Source: JAABVY01 sp964496505 (GTDB taxonomy: Bacteria; Zixibacteria; MSB-5A5; JAABVY01). Taken from it: 64,000 nucleotides of DNA. The notes under the pieces are model-generated. The model saw nothing but the letters and a program-made list of their open reading frames with translations. It was not told the DNA's origin and did not search any database. Below, piece after piece: positions 8,355-16,057 of this stretch. The position numbers and the translations under genes were made by a program. The DNA is taken from positions 17,328 through 81,327 of the forward strand of contig CAZBZV010000009.1 in the NCBI GenBank assembly GCA_964496505.1. Reading direction: 5' to 3'. Each line of letters opens with the position of its first letter. Within the stretch, counting starts at the first letter, position 1.

Positions 8355-9359
8355 TTATTCTTCCGTCATTAAATCGAGTTTGGCAAGGTTGCTCTTGCGT
8401 CCGATCAATACCAGAATATCTCCCACTTCTATTTTTGTATTCGCATGAGGATTGAAGTGAATAGTCTTGTCCGGCTTTTTAATCGCCACGACCATTAAAT
8501 CAAGCTTATTCTTCAGATCGGAATCCTTGAGCGATACGCCGTCCAGTATAGAATTTTCCGGCACAATAACTTCCTCGATCGAAATATCCGCCCCGGCGCC
8601 GGCCGACTCGAGCTCCATAAAATCAACCACATTGGGACGAAGGATCGAGAGCGCCATGCGCATACCGCCCAGCTCGTAGGGGCAGATTACACGGTCCGCG
8701 CCGGCACGGTATAGCTTTTTCTCAGCATCAGGGCTGTCGGCACGAGCAATTATCATCAGGTCGGGATTCAACTGGCGGGCCGAGAGTGCCAGGTAGACAT
8801 TGTCCGCCTCTGAGGGAATTGTGGATACAAGCCCGACCGCACGGTCTATTCCGGCCTGATGCAGGACCTCATCCTCGGTGGAATTGCCCTCGATATACAG
8901 GCCACCCTTATTTTGCAGCTGAGTAATCATGTCGGGATGGCTTTCGATGACAACAAACGGTTTACCGCTGCGCTCGAATTCATTATAGACAATCTGGCCG
9001 ACACGTCCGAATCCCGCCACGATATAATGATTCTTGAGCTTCTTAACGTCTTTTTCCATTCGTCTCCTTCCTAATATAGTTACGATCTGGCCCTCCACAA
9101 CCATCTGCATAACGACTGTGATACCGTAAAAAATGGTGGCCACACCGGACAGGATCAGGACCATGGTGAAGATTTCGAGCTGGGGGGTGATCTCAAATAT
9201 CTCTCTGTACCCGACAGTGGTGATCGATATAACAGTCATATAAAGCGAGTCCAGGATACCTTTATCGGTTAGAAGCATATACCCAAGAGTCCCTGCCAGC
9301 ATGACGAAGATAATCATCATGAGTACGATTTTTAGCTGACGTTCCTGCCTCTGTGCCAT
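8355..9359 (-). CDS. MthK-like potassium channel with RCK (TrkA-N/TrkA-C) domains
   Basis: A two-transmembrane channel subunit of 334 residues. The first helix is near residues 10-30, the pore loop carries the filter TTVGYRE near residue 47, and the second helix is at about 60-90. A Rossmann RCK domain follows (VAGFGRVGQIVYNEF near 115) and then a TrkA-C ligand-binding domain (about 250-330). It probably gates K+ flux in response to nucleotide or Ca2+ binding. The filter reads GYRE where canonical channels have GYGD; this variant is shared by a set of bacterial RCK channels, but the selectivity is unproven. It converges on trmO with a 10-base gap. Confidence 0.85.
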   Translation of the reverse strand: MAQRQERQLKIVLMMIIFVMLAGTLGYMLLTDKGILDSLYMTVISITTVGYREIFEITPQLEIFTMVLILSGVATIFYGITVVMQMVVEGQIVTILGRRRMEKDVKKLKNHYIVAGFGRVGQIVYNEFERSGKPFVVIESHPDMITQLQNKGGLYIEGNSTEDEVLHQAGIDRAVGLVSTIPSEADNVYLALSARQLNPDLMIIARADSPDAEKKLYRAGADRVICPYELGGMRMALSILRPNVVDFMELESAGAGADISIEEVIVPENSILDGVSLKDSDLKNKLDLMVVAIKKPDKTIHFNPHANTKIEVGDILVLIGRKSNLAKLDLMTEE

Positions 9360-9466
9360 AGACCAACGGACCTCAAATTTCAGATATTGTTCACAGTCAA
9401 TCTAATCGGTAAATATAAATTTTATTGAAGTGAGTTTCAACTATAATAAAAGGAGGGTTCTCACAT

Positions 9467-9572
9467 GGGTGCCCCACTGCGCAAGCGGTGGGTTCTTGAG
9501 ACTACAGAAATATTTGAAAATAGAAACCCACCCCTTATGAGCCGAGGACGGCTCAACGGGGATGGGGCACCC
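9467..9572. repeat. Palindromic intergenic repeat, family B (copy 1)
   Basis: Bounded by inverted GGGTGCCCC and GGGGCACCC, with internal ACTGCGCAAGCGGTGGG and CCCACCCCTTATG. Related elements lie at 21939, 22818, 34973, 36662 and, with shorter homology, 59407. Confidence 0.85.
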
Positions 9573-9649
9573 ATATCTCCAATGAGCTTCTTATTCAAAT
9601 CCTCACTTTGATCTTGACATTAACCGGTTTATAAGGTTTTAATCATCGT

Positions 9650-10486
9650 ATGGAAATATCTATTTTAGGATCCGGTGGGATCAATCCGCCGCCCAGGCCG
9701 GGATGTCAGTGTCGTGTGTGCCGCGAGGCACGTAAACGCGGTGTGCCGTATTCCAGGAGCGGGCCTTCTCTGTTTGTTTTCGATGAGTCGCTTCTGATCG
9801 GTATGCCCGAGGATATCCGTCACCAGCTCAACCGCGAGGAGATCGATTTAGTCGAGAACCTGATAATTCCAAACTGGAAGCCGGAATGCGCGGGAGGAGT
9901 GCGTGTTATTGAAAACCTGAATTACGATTCGGTGATCGATAACCCGATCTGGGAGGCTATCAATGTTTATATCCCGGCGATGAAAGATGACACAAATTAT
10001 TTTTATCAAAAGCTGAAGGAATATCGCAACGATCTGGGTATTATCAATTTAATCGAAATGCATGACTGCGAGATTATGGGCATCGGCAACATTAATCTAT
10101 TGCCGGTCAAAATAGATGGTACCGACGGTTACTATTTCGTCATTTTCAACGGCGCCCGCAAGATTGTTTATCTACCGGCACGTTCAAATCAATTTCGGCC
10201 GATAAGCGAGGCTTTTGATGCCGATCTAATGATAGTGCCCTGCTATTATTGGGAGGATAAAACCGTCTTCAGACGTGAGATCGTAAACAAGGAAATCACC
10301 GCCAGCAGTATCACTTTCGAAAGCATGCTGGAGACTGCCGAGCAGATGCGTGCCCGCAAGATTCTGGTGACTCATATTGAGGAGGATTTCGGGATGTCCT
10401 ACCGCAATCTGCGTGCCTTGCCTGCAATCAAATATCAGTACTTTGCCATGGAATTCGCTTATGATGGCATGCGCATAAGCCTTTAG
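9650..10486 (+). CDS. PhnP-like metallo-beta-lactamase fold protein lacking the HxHxDH motif
   Basis: A 278-residue protein that starts like PhnP-type hydrolases (ISILGSGGINPPPR) and keeps the structural zinc knuckle CQCRVCREA at residues 20-28. Where active enzymes carry THxHxDH the sequence reads IPNWKPECAGGVRV, so the main metal-binding motif is missing. A later ILVTHIEEDFGMSY resembles the C-terminal histidine region. It is probably catalytically altered or inactive, or uses other ligands. No operon partner: convergent with an alpha/beta hydrolase, and preceded by a repeat element. Start choice is moderate, as the ribosome site is weak. Confidence 0.65.
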   Translation: MEISILGSGGINPPPRPGCQCRVCREARKRGVPYSRSGPSLFVFDESLLIGMPEDIRHQLNREEIDLVENLIIPNWKPECAGGVRVIENLNYDSVIDNPIWEAINVYIPAMKDDTNYFYQKLKEYRNDLGIINLIEMHDCEIMGIGNINLLPVKIDGTDGYYFVIFNGARKIVYLPARSNQFRPISEAFDADLMIVPCYYWEDKTVFRREIVNKEITASSITFESMLETAEQMRARKILVTHIEEDFGMSYRNLRALPAIKYQYFAMEFAYDGMRISL

Positions 10487-10498
10487 ACATGAAGAAAG

Positions 10499-10541
10499 CG
10501 TCAGATCAAAATCCAGTTTACGATGGAATCAGCATCTGACG
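10499..10541. terminator. Inverted repeat between convergent genes
   Basis: CGTCAGAT and ATCTGACG are perfect 8-base arms separated by 27 bases, between two convergent genes. No T-run, so it may be a weak or factor-dependent terminator. Confidence 0.35.
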
Positions 10542-10563
10542 GAACTTGTTATATCTACTTTAA

Positions 10564-11340
10564 TCAGTCTATCTCTTCGATGAACTTCAAAAAGACCTCG
10601 TTGAACTCGTCGGGCTTTTCGAATGAAACAAGATGTCCTGATTCGAATTCAATAAACTTTGAATTAGGCAGTTCGACTCTGGCAAACTCCGCTATCGGAT
10701 AGAAATCAGGATCATCCTTGCCGGCAGTAAGAAGTACAGGAATCTTTATCTGGTCCAGGCGCTTCAGATCATCCGGCTCATCATAACGGGGATCGGGATC
10801 GAGCCAGTAAGCACACGAGAAATCATCGACCATATCCGAGAGAGCCTCGAATTTGTCATCATCGTTTTTAACATCCTCGAACAGACGAAAATTCTTCCAG
10901 GTCTCCCGGGCCTTTTCAACGTCCTCCTTGCGGGCGATCTTGAACATATTGGGCCAGCCTTTGAATTTCATGTAACCTACTACATGCGATCCGATCAAGG
11001 TCAGGGATTTGGCGTGCCCCGGATTTTCGATCTGATAGCGGACTGCCACAGCTCCTCCCATGGAAAGGCCAACCAGATGAAAATCTTTCAGGTCAAGATG
11101 CTCGATTAGATTTTTCAGGTCCTCTGCAAAATGGTTGTAGGAGTATCCGGTCTCAGGAGCATCTGACTTGCCATGGCCGCGCAGGTCAAATGTTACCAGG
11201 CGGAATTTGTCTTTGAGAGCCTCAACTTGATAGTTGAAAATTCGCCTGTCGATGCCAAGCCCGTGCACGAATACGATCGGCATTCCCGATCCGAAATCTT
11301 CATAATATATTTGAACCCCTTTTGAATCAATGGAAGCCAT
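10564..11340 (-). CDS. Alpha/beta-hydrolase fold protein
   Basis: A 258-residue cytosolic hydrolase. The oxyanion region is VFVHGLGIDRR, the nucleophile elbow is GLSMGGA (Ser near 94), a candidate Asp lies in the AGKDDPD strand, and the catalytic His is in ESGHLVSFEKPDEF. It resembles 3-oxoadipate enol-lactonase or carboxylesterase-type enzymes, but no substrate can be assigned. AGGAG precedes the ATG. It follows alr by only nine bases on the same strand, so the two are probably co-transcribed. Confidence 0.8.
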   Translation of the reverse strand: MASIDSKGVQIYYEDFGSGMPIVFVHGLGIDRRIFNYQVEALKDKFRLVTFDLRGHGKSDAPETGYSYNHFAEDLKNLIEHLDLKDFHLVGLSMGGAVAVRYQIENPGHAKSLTLIGSHVVGYMKFKGWPNMFKIARKEDVEKARETWKNFRLFEDVKNDDDKFEALSDMVDDFSCAYWLDPDPRYDEPDDLKRLDQIKIPVLLTAGKDDPDFYPIAEFARVELPNSKFIEFESGHLVSFEKPDEFNEVFLKFIEEID

Positions 11341-11349
11341 AATAATCTC

Positions 11350-12626
11350 CTATACTATTTTTCTTGGAAGTAACGGATTTATTCTTGCCACAATCTCATA
11401 ATTGATCGTCTGTGCCCATGAAGCCATCTGCTCAGCAGTGATTATATCGCCATTCTGACGTCCCAGAAGCACAACCTCATCCTCGACCTTAACATCGGGA
11501 ATATTTGTAACATCAACCATAATATTATCCATACAAATCCGTCCCCTTACCTGGGCGCGCTCGCCTTTTATCAGCACATAGCCCAGATTGGAGAGCTTGC
11601 GGTCGTAACCGTCGTAGTAGCCAAGCGGCAGCACTGCAATTCTCGAGTCAGCGGTCGTGCGATAAGTACAACCATATCCAATAAACGAGCCCTTGGGGAC
11701 ATGCTTGATTTGAGCGACCTTGGTCTTCCAGGTTAGAGCCGGAGTAAGAAGATTGTTCTCGCCGCCTGCCAGACGATATGACAGATAGGTTTCCTTCGAG
11801 GGCCAGAGGCCGTAAAGCGAAATACCAAATCGGATCATGTTGTAGTGCGTTTTCGAGAATAATAGCGATGCCGCCGAGGATGCTGTATGTTTTATCGGAA
11901 TCTCGAATCCGGCATCTTCGATCTCGGATATTATCTGCTTGTAGCGATCGATCTGTGATTGAGCGTAGGAATGGTCTGTCGTATCCTCGATATTGGCGAA
12001 ATGCGTGGAGGCTCCTATCAGTTCGATATTCCTGGTCTTTTTCAGGAGTTTTGTGAATGTGGGGAGCTCTTCTTCATCGATACCCTGGCGGTTTGTTCCG
12101 GTTTCGAGTTTTAGATGGATTTTGGCTTTTTTGGAGGTCTTTAATCTTTCCAGAAATTCGATAGTATCGATGTTATATACAGTCAGATGAAATCCGGCCT
12201 CAACAGCTTCCTGAAGCTGCTCGAAAGGCANNNNNNNNNNGTGGTGGAGGTGGGCACCTTCGCCGGCGGGACGTCGGTCGGCTGGGCCACGGCCATCAGG
12301 GATAACGGCTGCGGCCGGCTCGTATGCGTCGACAACGACACCTACTCGAAAGGCACATATCCGACTATCAAAATTTCGGGTGAAAAGTCTCCTTCATTGA
12401 GAATGAATGCCTCTTCCAGGCTGTGCACCGCCAGAAAGGCAATCGTTTCGTCCTCGAGGATTGTGGCGATTTCATGATAACCGTGCCCATAGGCATTGGC
12501 CTTGACCACAGCCGCGATTTTAACATCGGAGCCAATCTTCTTTCGTATGACTCTGATATTATTAAGGATATTCTCACGGCTTACTTCGAGCCAGCTTAAT
12601 GATGTGGAAATATTTGTGTTTTTCAT
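11350..12626 (-). CDS. alr: Alanine racemase, interrupted by an assembly artefact
   Basis: PLP-dependent interconversion of L- and D-alanine for peptidoglycan. The N-terminal part (12356-12626) contains the PLP lysine motif VVKANAYGHG. The C-terminal part (11350-12230) has MIRFGISLYGLWPS, the catalytic tyrosine loop FIGYGCTYRT and RICMDNIMVDVT. The two parts are separated by ten Ns plus 115 bases of unrelated GC-rich sequence. Deleting 12231-12355 joins them without a frame change: the 11-base CTCGAAAGGCA occurs on both sides of the insert and reads through as YVPFEQL. The real gene is therefore probably intact, about 380 residues. Confidence 0.9.
12231..12355. other. Ten-N gap plus foreign 115-base methyltransferase fragment (likely misassembly)
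   Basis: After the Ns, bases 12241-12355 encode on the plus strand a class I methyltransferase-like peptide beginning VVEVGTFAGGTSVGWATAI and containing VCVDND. The GC content is far above the surroundings. It interrupts alr and ends in the 11-base overlap CTCGAAAGGCA that also precedes the Ns. Most likely a short contig end from another organism, joined in scaffolding or gap closing. Confidence 0.85.
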
Positions 12627-12680
12627 GTGGTTGAATATATGCTGTTATAAGTATAAGGTCAAATTTTAATAGATAGTGCA

Positions 12681-13427
12681 TTATGCCAACGAATATCCGC
12701 CGTCAACAACCAGTATCTGACCAGTTACCCAGTTGGCCCTGTCGCTGCAGAGAAATGCTACAACATCGGCAACCTCCTCGGGCTTACCGGCACGGCCGTA
12801 AGGTGTTCGCCTGATCGCCTCGCCAAGCATATGCTCATAGCTTTCGAAGCTTTTAAGAGCGTCCGTATCGATAAAACCTCCGGAGACAGTATTGACATTA
12901 ATCCTGCGCTCTGCCAGCTCATAGGCAAGATATCGCGTTAAAGTTTCGATTGCCGCCTTGGAAACACCAATTGCCGCATACCCGGGGATATAACGATTTG
13001 ACCCCAGCGATGACAGGGCCACGATCTTGGAACCGTCAGGCATCAAAAACTCACCCTTCTGTACCAGAACCAGAAGCGCCTGTGCATTGGTATGCATCGA
13101 AAGATGCCAGGCCTTATCCGTCATCTCGATTGCTCTTGTAGGCACACCAAGAGCGGCATTGGATACAAGAACATCCAGCTTGCCCCATCTCTCCTTTATC
13201 TGTTCAAAAATGGGGGGGATGTGGTCGTGGTTGCCAACATTGGCCCTGACCGCAAAAACATCGGTGCCATGTGATTTCAATTTTTCAACCGCAGCGTCGG
13301 CATTTTTACGGGAGCGGAAATAATTGATACAGACATCAGCGCCCCCCTCGGCCAGAATTCGTGCGGTTTCAAGTCCTATGCCTCGTGTCGATCCCGTAAC
13401 AAGCGCCTTCTTCCCTTTGAATTCCAC
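12681..13427 (-). CDS. Short-chain dehydrogenase, FabL-like enoyl-ACP reductase
   Basis: A 248-residue SDR. The NAD(P) motif is TGSTRGIG (residues 11-18), NAALG follows, and the catalytic set is Ser in SSLGS plus YAAIGVSKAA (Tyr and Lys). Family traits of FabL-type NADPH enoyl-ACP reductases are seen in LTRYLAYELAERRINVN, VSGGFIDTDALKSF and the C-terminal VDGGYSL. The probable role is the last step of fatty-acid elongation, but 3-oxoacyl-ACP reductase activity cannot be excluded. The GTG start at 13427 is preceded by AAGGAGG. It lies upstream of alr on the same strand with a 54-base gap. Confidence 0.75.
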   Translation of the reverse strand: MEFKGKKALVTGSTRGIGLETARILAEGGADVCINYFRSRKNADAAVEKLKSHGTDVFAVRANVGNHDHIPPIFEQIKERWGKLDVLVSNAALGVPTRAIEMTDKAWHLSMHTNAQALLVLVQKGEFLMPDGSKIVALSSLGSNRYIPGYAAIGVSKAAIETLTRYLAYELAERRINVNTVSGGFIDTDALKSFESYEHMLGEAIRRTPYGRAGKPEEVADVVAFLCSDRANWVTGQILVVDGGYSLA

Positions 13428-13839
13428 ATTTTCCTCCTTGATAATGTAATGTGGACAATAATACTCTTAATAATTTAATTTGTCAATCGTTGTTTGCTTT
13501 AACGAGAATATAGATATCTTGTTCCGATTAGTGAGGTTATAAAAAGTCAATGAACAGGAAACGTTCATTGCCGCAAGTAAAAGTCGGTGATACGATCTAT
13601 ATGAAAAACCCGTACGGCGGTAGTTTAAATCTCGAATGATAAAATCAGATTTTTGGAAAATAAGAATTCGGTTAGATGGATAGTGTATATGCGAATTAAT
13701 ATTCTATAATAGGGTTAATATGAGCTTATATTGAAATTCGATAGAAGGTTTGTCCATATAGAGGACAGTTAGAAGATTTGATATAATTTCATGAATTACA
13801 ATTAGTTATAAAGCAGGATAAAATTAATCGCCTATTCTG

Positions 13840-13858
13840 GTGTCGGAAAAATGGACAC
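13840..13858 (+). promoter_or_regulatory. Inverted repeat, candidate enhancer-binding-protein site
   Basis: GTGTC and GACAC separated by nine bases, about 66 bases upstream of the sigma-54-like element. The position and symmetry fit a binding site for an NtrC-family activator such as PrsR, which is known to control PEP-CTERM genes in other bacteria. Inference only. Confidence 0.45.
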
Positions 13859-13923
13859 TATTCGTCTCCTCGTATGGTTTGGCATAAGTGCTATTATATT
13901 GAAAGACAATGGATTAGTAAAAA

Positions 13924-13939
13924 CGGCACAGAAGTTGTA
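13924..13939 (+). promoter_or_regulatory. Sigma-54-like -24/-12 promoter of the PEP-CTERM gene
   Basis: CGGCACAGAAGTTGTA matches TGGCACG-N4-TTGCA at correct spacing, with GGCAC and TTG intact. The -12 GC is GT. It lies about 55 bases before the ATG. Confidence 0.5.
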
Positions 13940-13994
13940 TTGATTTTAAAACGTCATAACAAATCATTAAGATTCAACTCAAAGGAGTGAATTT

Positions 13995-14705
13995 ATGAAA
14001 TTTAAAGCTTTCGTTTTCGTAGCGGCCTTGATGGCCATGAGCGTTTCCGCTTTCGCACTACCCGATCTTTATGTGGATGGTGTGATGCAGAATGCAGTTG
14101 CCGGTCCGGATCAGGACTACTTCCTTAATCCTTCATTCTGCCCGGGTAACCTGTGGAATGTCGAATTGATTGCCGAAGAGACTCCTTGGTCGGATAGAAA
14201 CAGCTTCGGCGTTTATTCCGATCTCGCCCTTAATGGCGGCGACGGCAGTGACAGGGACTATATCATTGACCAGCGCGGTGGCCTTGATGTTTCTGTCGGC
14301 AGCAGCATGACAGTCGACCTGAGCAGCTATGGTACGGACTTTGCAGGCTTCTTCCTGTTTAATGATCTGGACGATGATGGTGTTTTTGATGCCGCCGGTG
14401 ATGATGATGTCTTTCTGTTCTCAGAGAGATCATTGACTCTGCCCAATCCTCCGGGCTCTGATTATCAGTGGTTCAGGGGATACAATGTCCATACATTTGG
14501 ATATGCCAATTATGATTTTGGCGGCCTGAGCTTCTCAGGAAACTATGATGTTCTTCTTTTCATCGATGATGACCACGTAACTGGCGGTAATCAGGATCAC
14601 AACGACATGGTTGTTGCCATGAGCTGTGTTCCGGAACCTGCTTCCATGCTGCTTTTGGGCCTGGGACTTGCCGGTGCCGGTATTATCCGCAGAAGGAAAA
14701 AATAA
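13995..14705 (+). CDS. PEP-CTERM sorting domain protein
   Basis: A 236-residue secreted protein. The N-terminal signal peptide ends near AFA. The central region is Asp/Gly-rich with DUF4114-like character (LFNDLDDDGVFD, FIDDDHVTGG). The C-terminus is a textbook PEP-CTERM signal: VPEPASMLLLGLGLAG, hydrophobic helix, then RRRKK. Such proteins are cut and exported to the surface by exosortase EpsH/XrtA, often with exopolysaccharide. No exosortase lies in this window. AAGGAG precedes the ATG. Upstream are a sigma-54-like promoter and a palindrome, which agrees with the PrsK/PrsR/RpoN control known for this family. Confidence 0.85.
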   Translation: MKFKAFVFVAALMAMSVSAFALPDLYVDGVMQNAVAGPDQDYFLNPSFCPGNLWNVELIAEETPWSDRNSFGVYSDLALNGGDGSDRDYIIDQRGGLDVSVGSSMTVDLSSYGTDFAGFFLFNDLDDDGVFDAAGDDDVFLFSERSLTLPNPPGSDYQWFRGYNVHTFGYANYDFGGLSFSGNYDVLLFIDDDHVTGGNQDHNDMVVAMSCVPEPASMLLLGLGLAGAGIIRRRKK

Positions 14706-14731
14706 AAGTTATTTGCGTCTCATTTTATAAT

Positions 14732-14759
14732 AAAAAAGGCAGCAATTGCTGCCTTTTTT
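14732..14759. terminator. Bidirectional intrinsic terminator
   Basis: A perfect palindrome with arms AAAAAAGGCAGCAA and TTGCTGCCTTTTTT, between the convergent PEP-CTERM and dockerin genes. Serves both strands. Confidence 0.9.
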
Positions 14760-14777
14760 ATTACATGTCTTTTGGCG

Positions 14778-15839
14778 CTAACAATCGGGGATATCATCCC
14801 CATCGGTATCGCAGGGGTTATCCCCGCCAATAAAGACATAGTTTATAATCCAAACCGCATCCGAAACATTGCATGTACTGTCGCAATTGCAATCCCCGGC
14901 TTTTTCAGGGGCGGGAGGATCGCCTCCGATGAAAATATAGTTGATAATATTAACGGCATCGCTGACATTCACATCCCCGTCACAGTTAGCATCTCCGCAG
15001 AGCTGGTGATTCTCGAGAATGACATCGAAAGTATAAAGCGCGAAATTCGGACAATAGCCATAAGCTCGAACGGTTATTTCATAACTACCGGGATCGGCCG
15101 GAGCGAAAGTGAAATATCCGTTTTGGCTGATAGACGCAGGTGCGGGAGTATCATAGCAAAAGTCGAAACCTTCTATTTCGTAATATTCCGGATCGAATTC
15201 GTGCTCTGCCTCAAATTGGAAGCTGACACCCTCGCAATTTCTGCCGGTCAAAACATCATTTTCCGGTACAGCCGTGAATTCGTTAAATCCACAGGGGAGA
15301 ATGGTCAAATCTATGCAAACCGGGCCCTGGCCATTATTAAAAACCGGGCTGATGGTATCATGCATTAAATCGTAGGCCCAGATCCAGTCATGCAAACCCG
15401 GAGGACCGCTGCATTGATCGATACATACCTCTCCGTCATAAGAGCATGATAGATCCACAGTCAGCAAAAACATCTCCTCGAGCGGGCCTGGCTCGACATT
15501 ATAGGGATAAACGGGGTAGTTCGAGATAAATATCGTATCTGACGGATATTCCGAATCAAATTCAGTGGTCCAGTTTAATAGATTATCCGCCCGACTGCCT
15601 GGTATTACCTGCAAATCAACAATCCGGGCAAAGGCATTTCCTGTGGCACTCATTTCAAATCCCATACTCATATATTCAATCCATTCATCGTTTTCGCACA
15701 GCACGGGTACTTCAATTGTCTCTGCACCTACTCCCATCATCTCTGTTCCGAAATCTATCTCAACCCGGTTTTCTGCGCTGGCAAAGACTGGAATCAAAAG
15801 CAAAATCAGAGCAATTGCATAAGGCTTTGTTAACTTCAT
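14778..15839 (-). CDS. Secreted cohesin-like/Ig-like protein with C-terminal dockerin repeat
   Basis: A 353-residue protein with a signal peptide (MKLTKPYAIALILLLIPVFA). A beta-rich domain at about residues 25-160 resembles the cohesin-like fold, followed by an Ig-like region (about 175-275). The last 75 residues form a double dockerin-like repeat: CGDANCDGDVNVSDAV and DCNCDSTCNVSDAV, each followed by INY(I/V)FIGG, ending PCDTDGDDIPDC-stop. A cohesin-like and a dockerin-like module in one chain would permit homotypic assembly, but this is inference. First of three consecutive dockerin genes, all minus strand, each with its own promoter and terminator. Confidence 0.75.
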   Translation of the reverse strand: MKLTKPYAIALILLLIPVFASAENRVEIDFGTEMMGVGAETIEVPVLCENDEWIEYMSMGFEMSATGNAFARIVDLQVIPGSRADNLLNWTTEFDSEYPSDTIFISNYPVYPYNVEPGPLEEMFLLTVDLSCSYDGEVCIDQCSGPPGLHDWIWAYDLMHDTISPVFNNGQGPVCIDLTILPCGFNEFTAVPENDVLTGRNCEGVSFQFEAEHEFDPEYYEIEGFDFCYDTPAPASISQNGYFTFAPADPGSYEITVRAYGYCPNFALYTFDVILENHQLCGDANCDGDVNVSDAVNIINYIFIGGDPPAPEKAGDCNCDSTCNVSDAVWIINYVFIGGDNPCDTDGDDIPDC

Positions 15840-15945
15840 GGCGGCCTCCCGTCTGACTTTTCGGCCCGAATGCCTTTCGGATACCGTTTGATTTTTGATT
15901 TCCTTTGCAAGGTGTGAAAAGCTGAGCAGTCGCTTCCTGCAAATA

Positions 15946-15973
15946 AAATAAGCAACATGACTTTCTAAGTCAA
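15946..15973 (-). promoter_or_regulatory. Sigma-70-like promoter of the 14778 dockerin gene
   Basis: On the minus strand TTGACT and TTATTT are separated by 16 bases. The same 16-base spacing is seen before the three other minus-strand dockerin genes. Confidence 0.45.
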
Positions 15974-16007
15974 TATTTAATTTACATAAAAGCCTGTCAG
16001 ATCAAAA

Positions 16008-16034
16008 GGCCGATGTCAGTTTTTGACACCGGCC
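16008..16034 (-). terminator. Hairpin after the C25 peptidase gene
   Basis: GGCCGATGTCA and TGACACCGGCC form the stem. The sequence and flanks resemble the hairpin at 19121-19144 after the next dockerin gene, which suggests a shared 3' module. Confidence 0.6.
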
Positions 16035-16057
16035 CTGATTAATTATTAATTATCAAA

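Larger units (their letters stand above)
13440..13994. other. 555-base non-coding stretch with regulatory sites
   Basis: AT-rich DNA between divergent fabL-like and PEP-CTERM genes. It holds the inverted repeat at 13840-13858 and the sigma-54-like site at 13924-13939. A 29-codon ORF at 13550-13639 (starts MNRKRSLPQVKVGD) lacks a ribosome site and is not called as a gene. Confidence 0.6.

Noticed and set aside
9440..9600. Possible CRISPR or tRNA-like structure in the repeat-bearing gaps
   Set aside because: No regularly spaced direct repeats and no cloverleaf; the symmetry is that of single palindromic elements.
12187..12477. Plus-strand ORF running across the N gap with a methyltransferase-like middle
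   Set aside because: It is created by the Ns and the foreign fragment; both ends are antisense to alr.
13550..13639. 29-codon ORF starting MNRKRSLPQVKVGD upstream of the PEP-CTERM gene
   Set aside because: No ribosome site, no recognisable family, in AT-rich non-coding DNA; chance ORF more likely.
13880..13892. TGGCATAAGTGC as a sigma-54 promoter
   Set aside because: Only seven bases separate GG and GC, where ten are needed; the site at 13924 fits better.
15840..15920. Structured leader before the 14778 dockerin gene as a c-di-GMP or cobalamin riboswitch
   Set aside because: Only short pieces (GCAAAG, AGTCAG) resemble the consensus; the required core motifs are missing.
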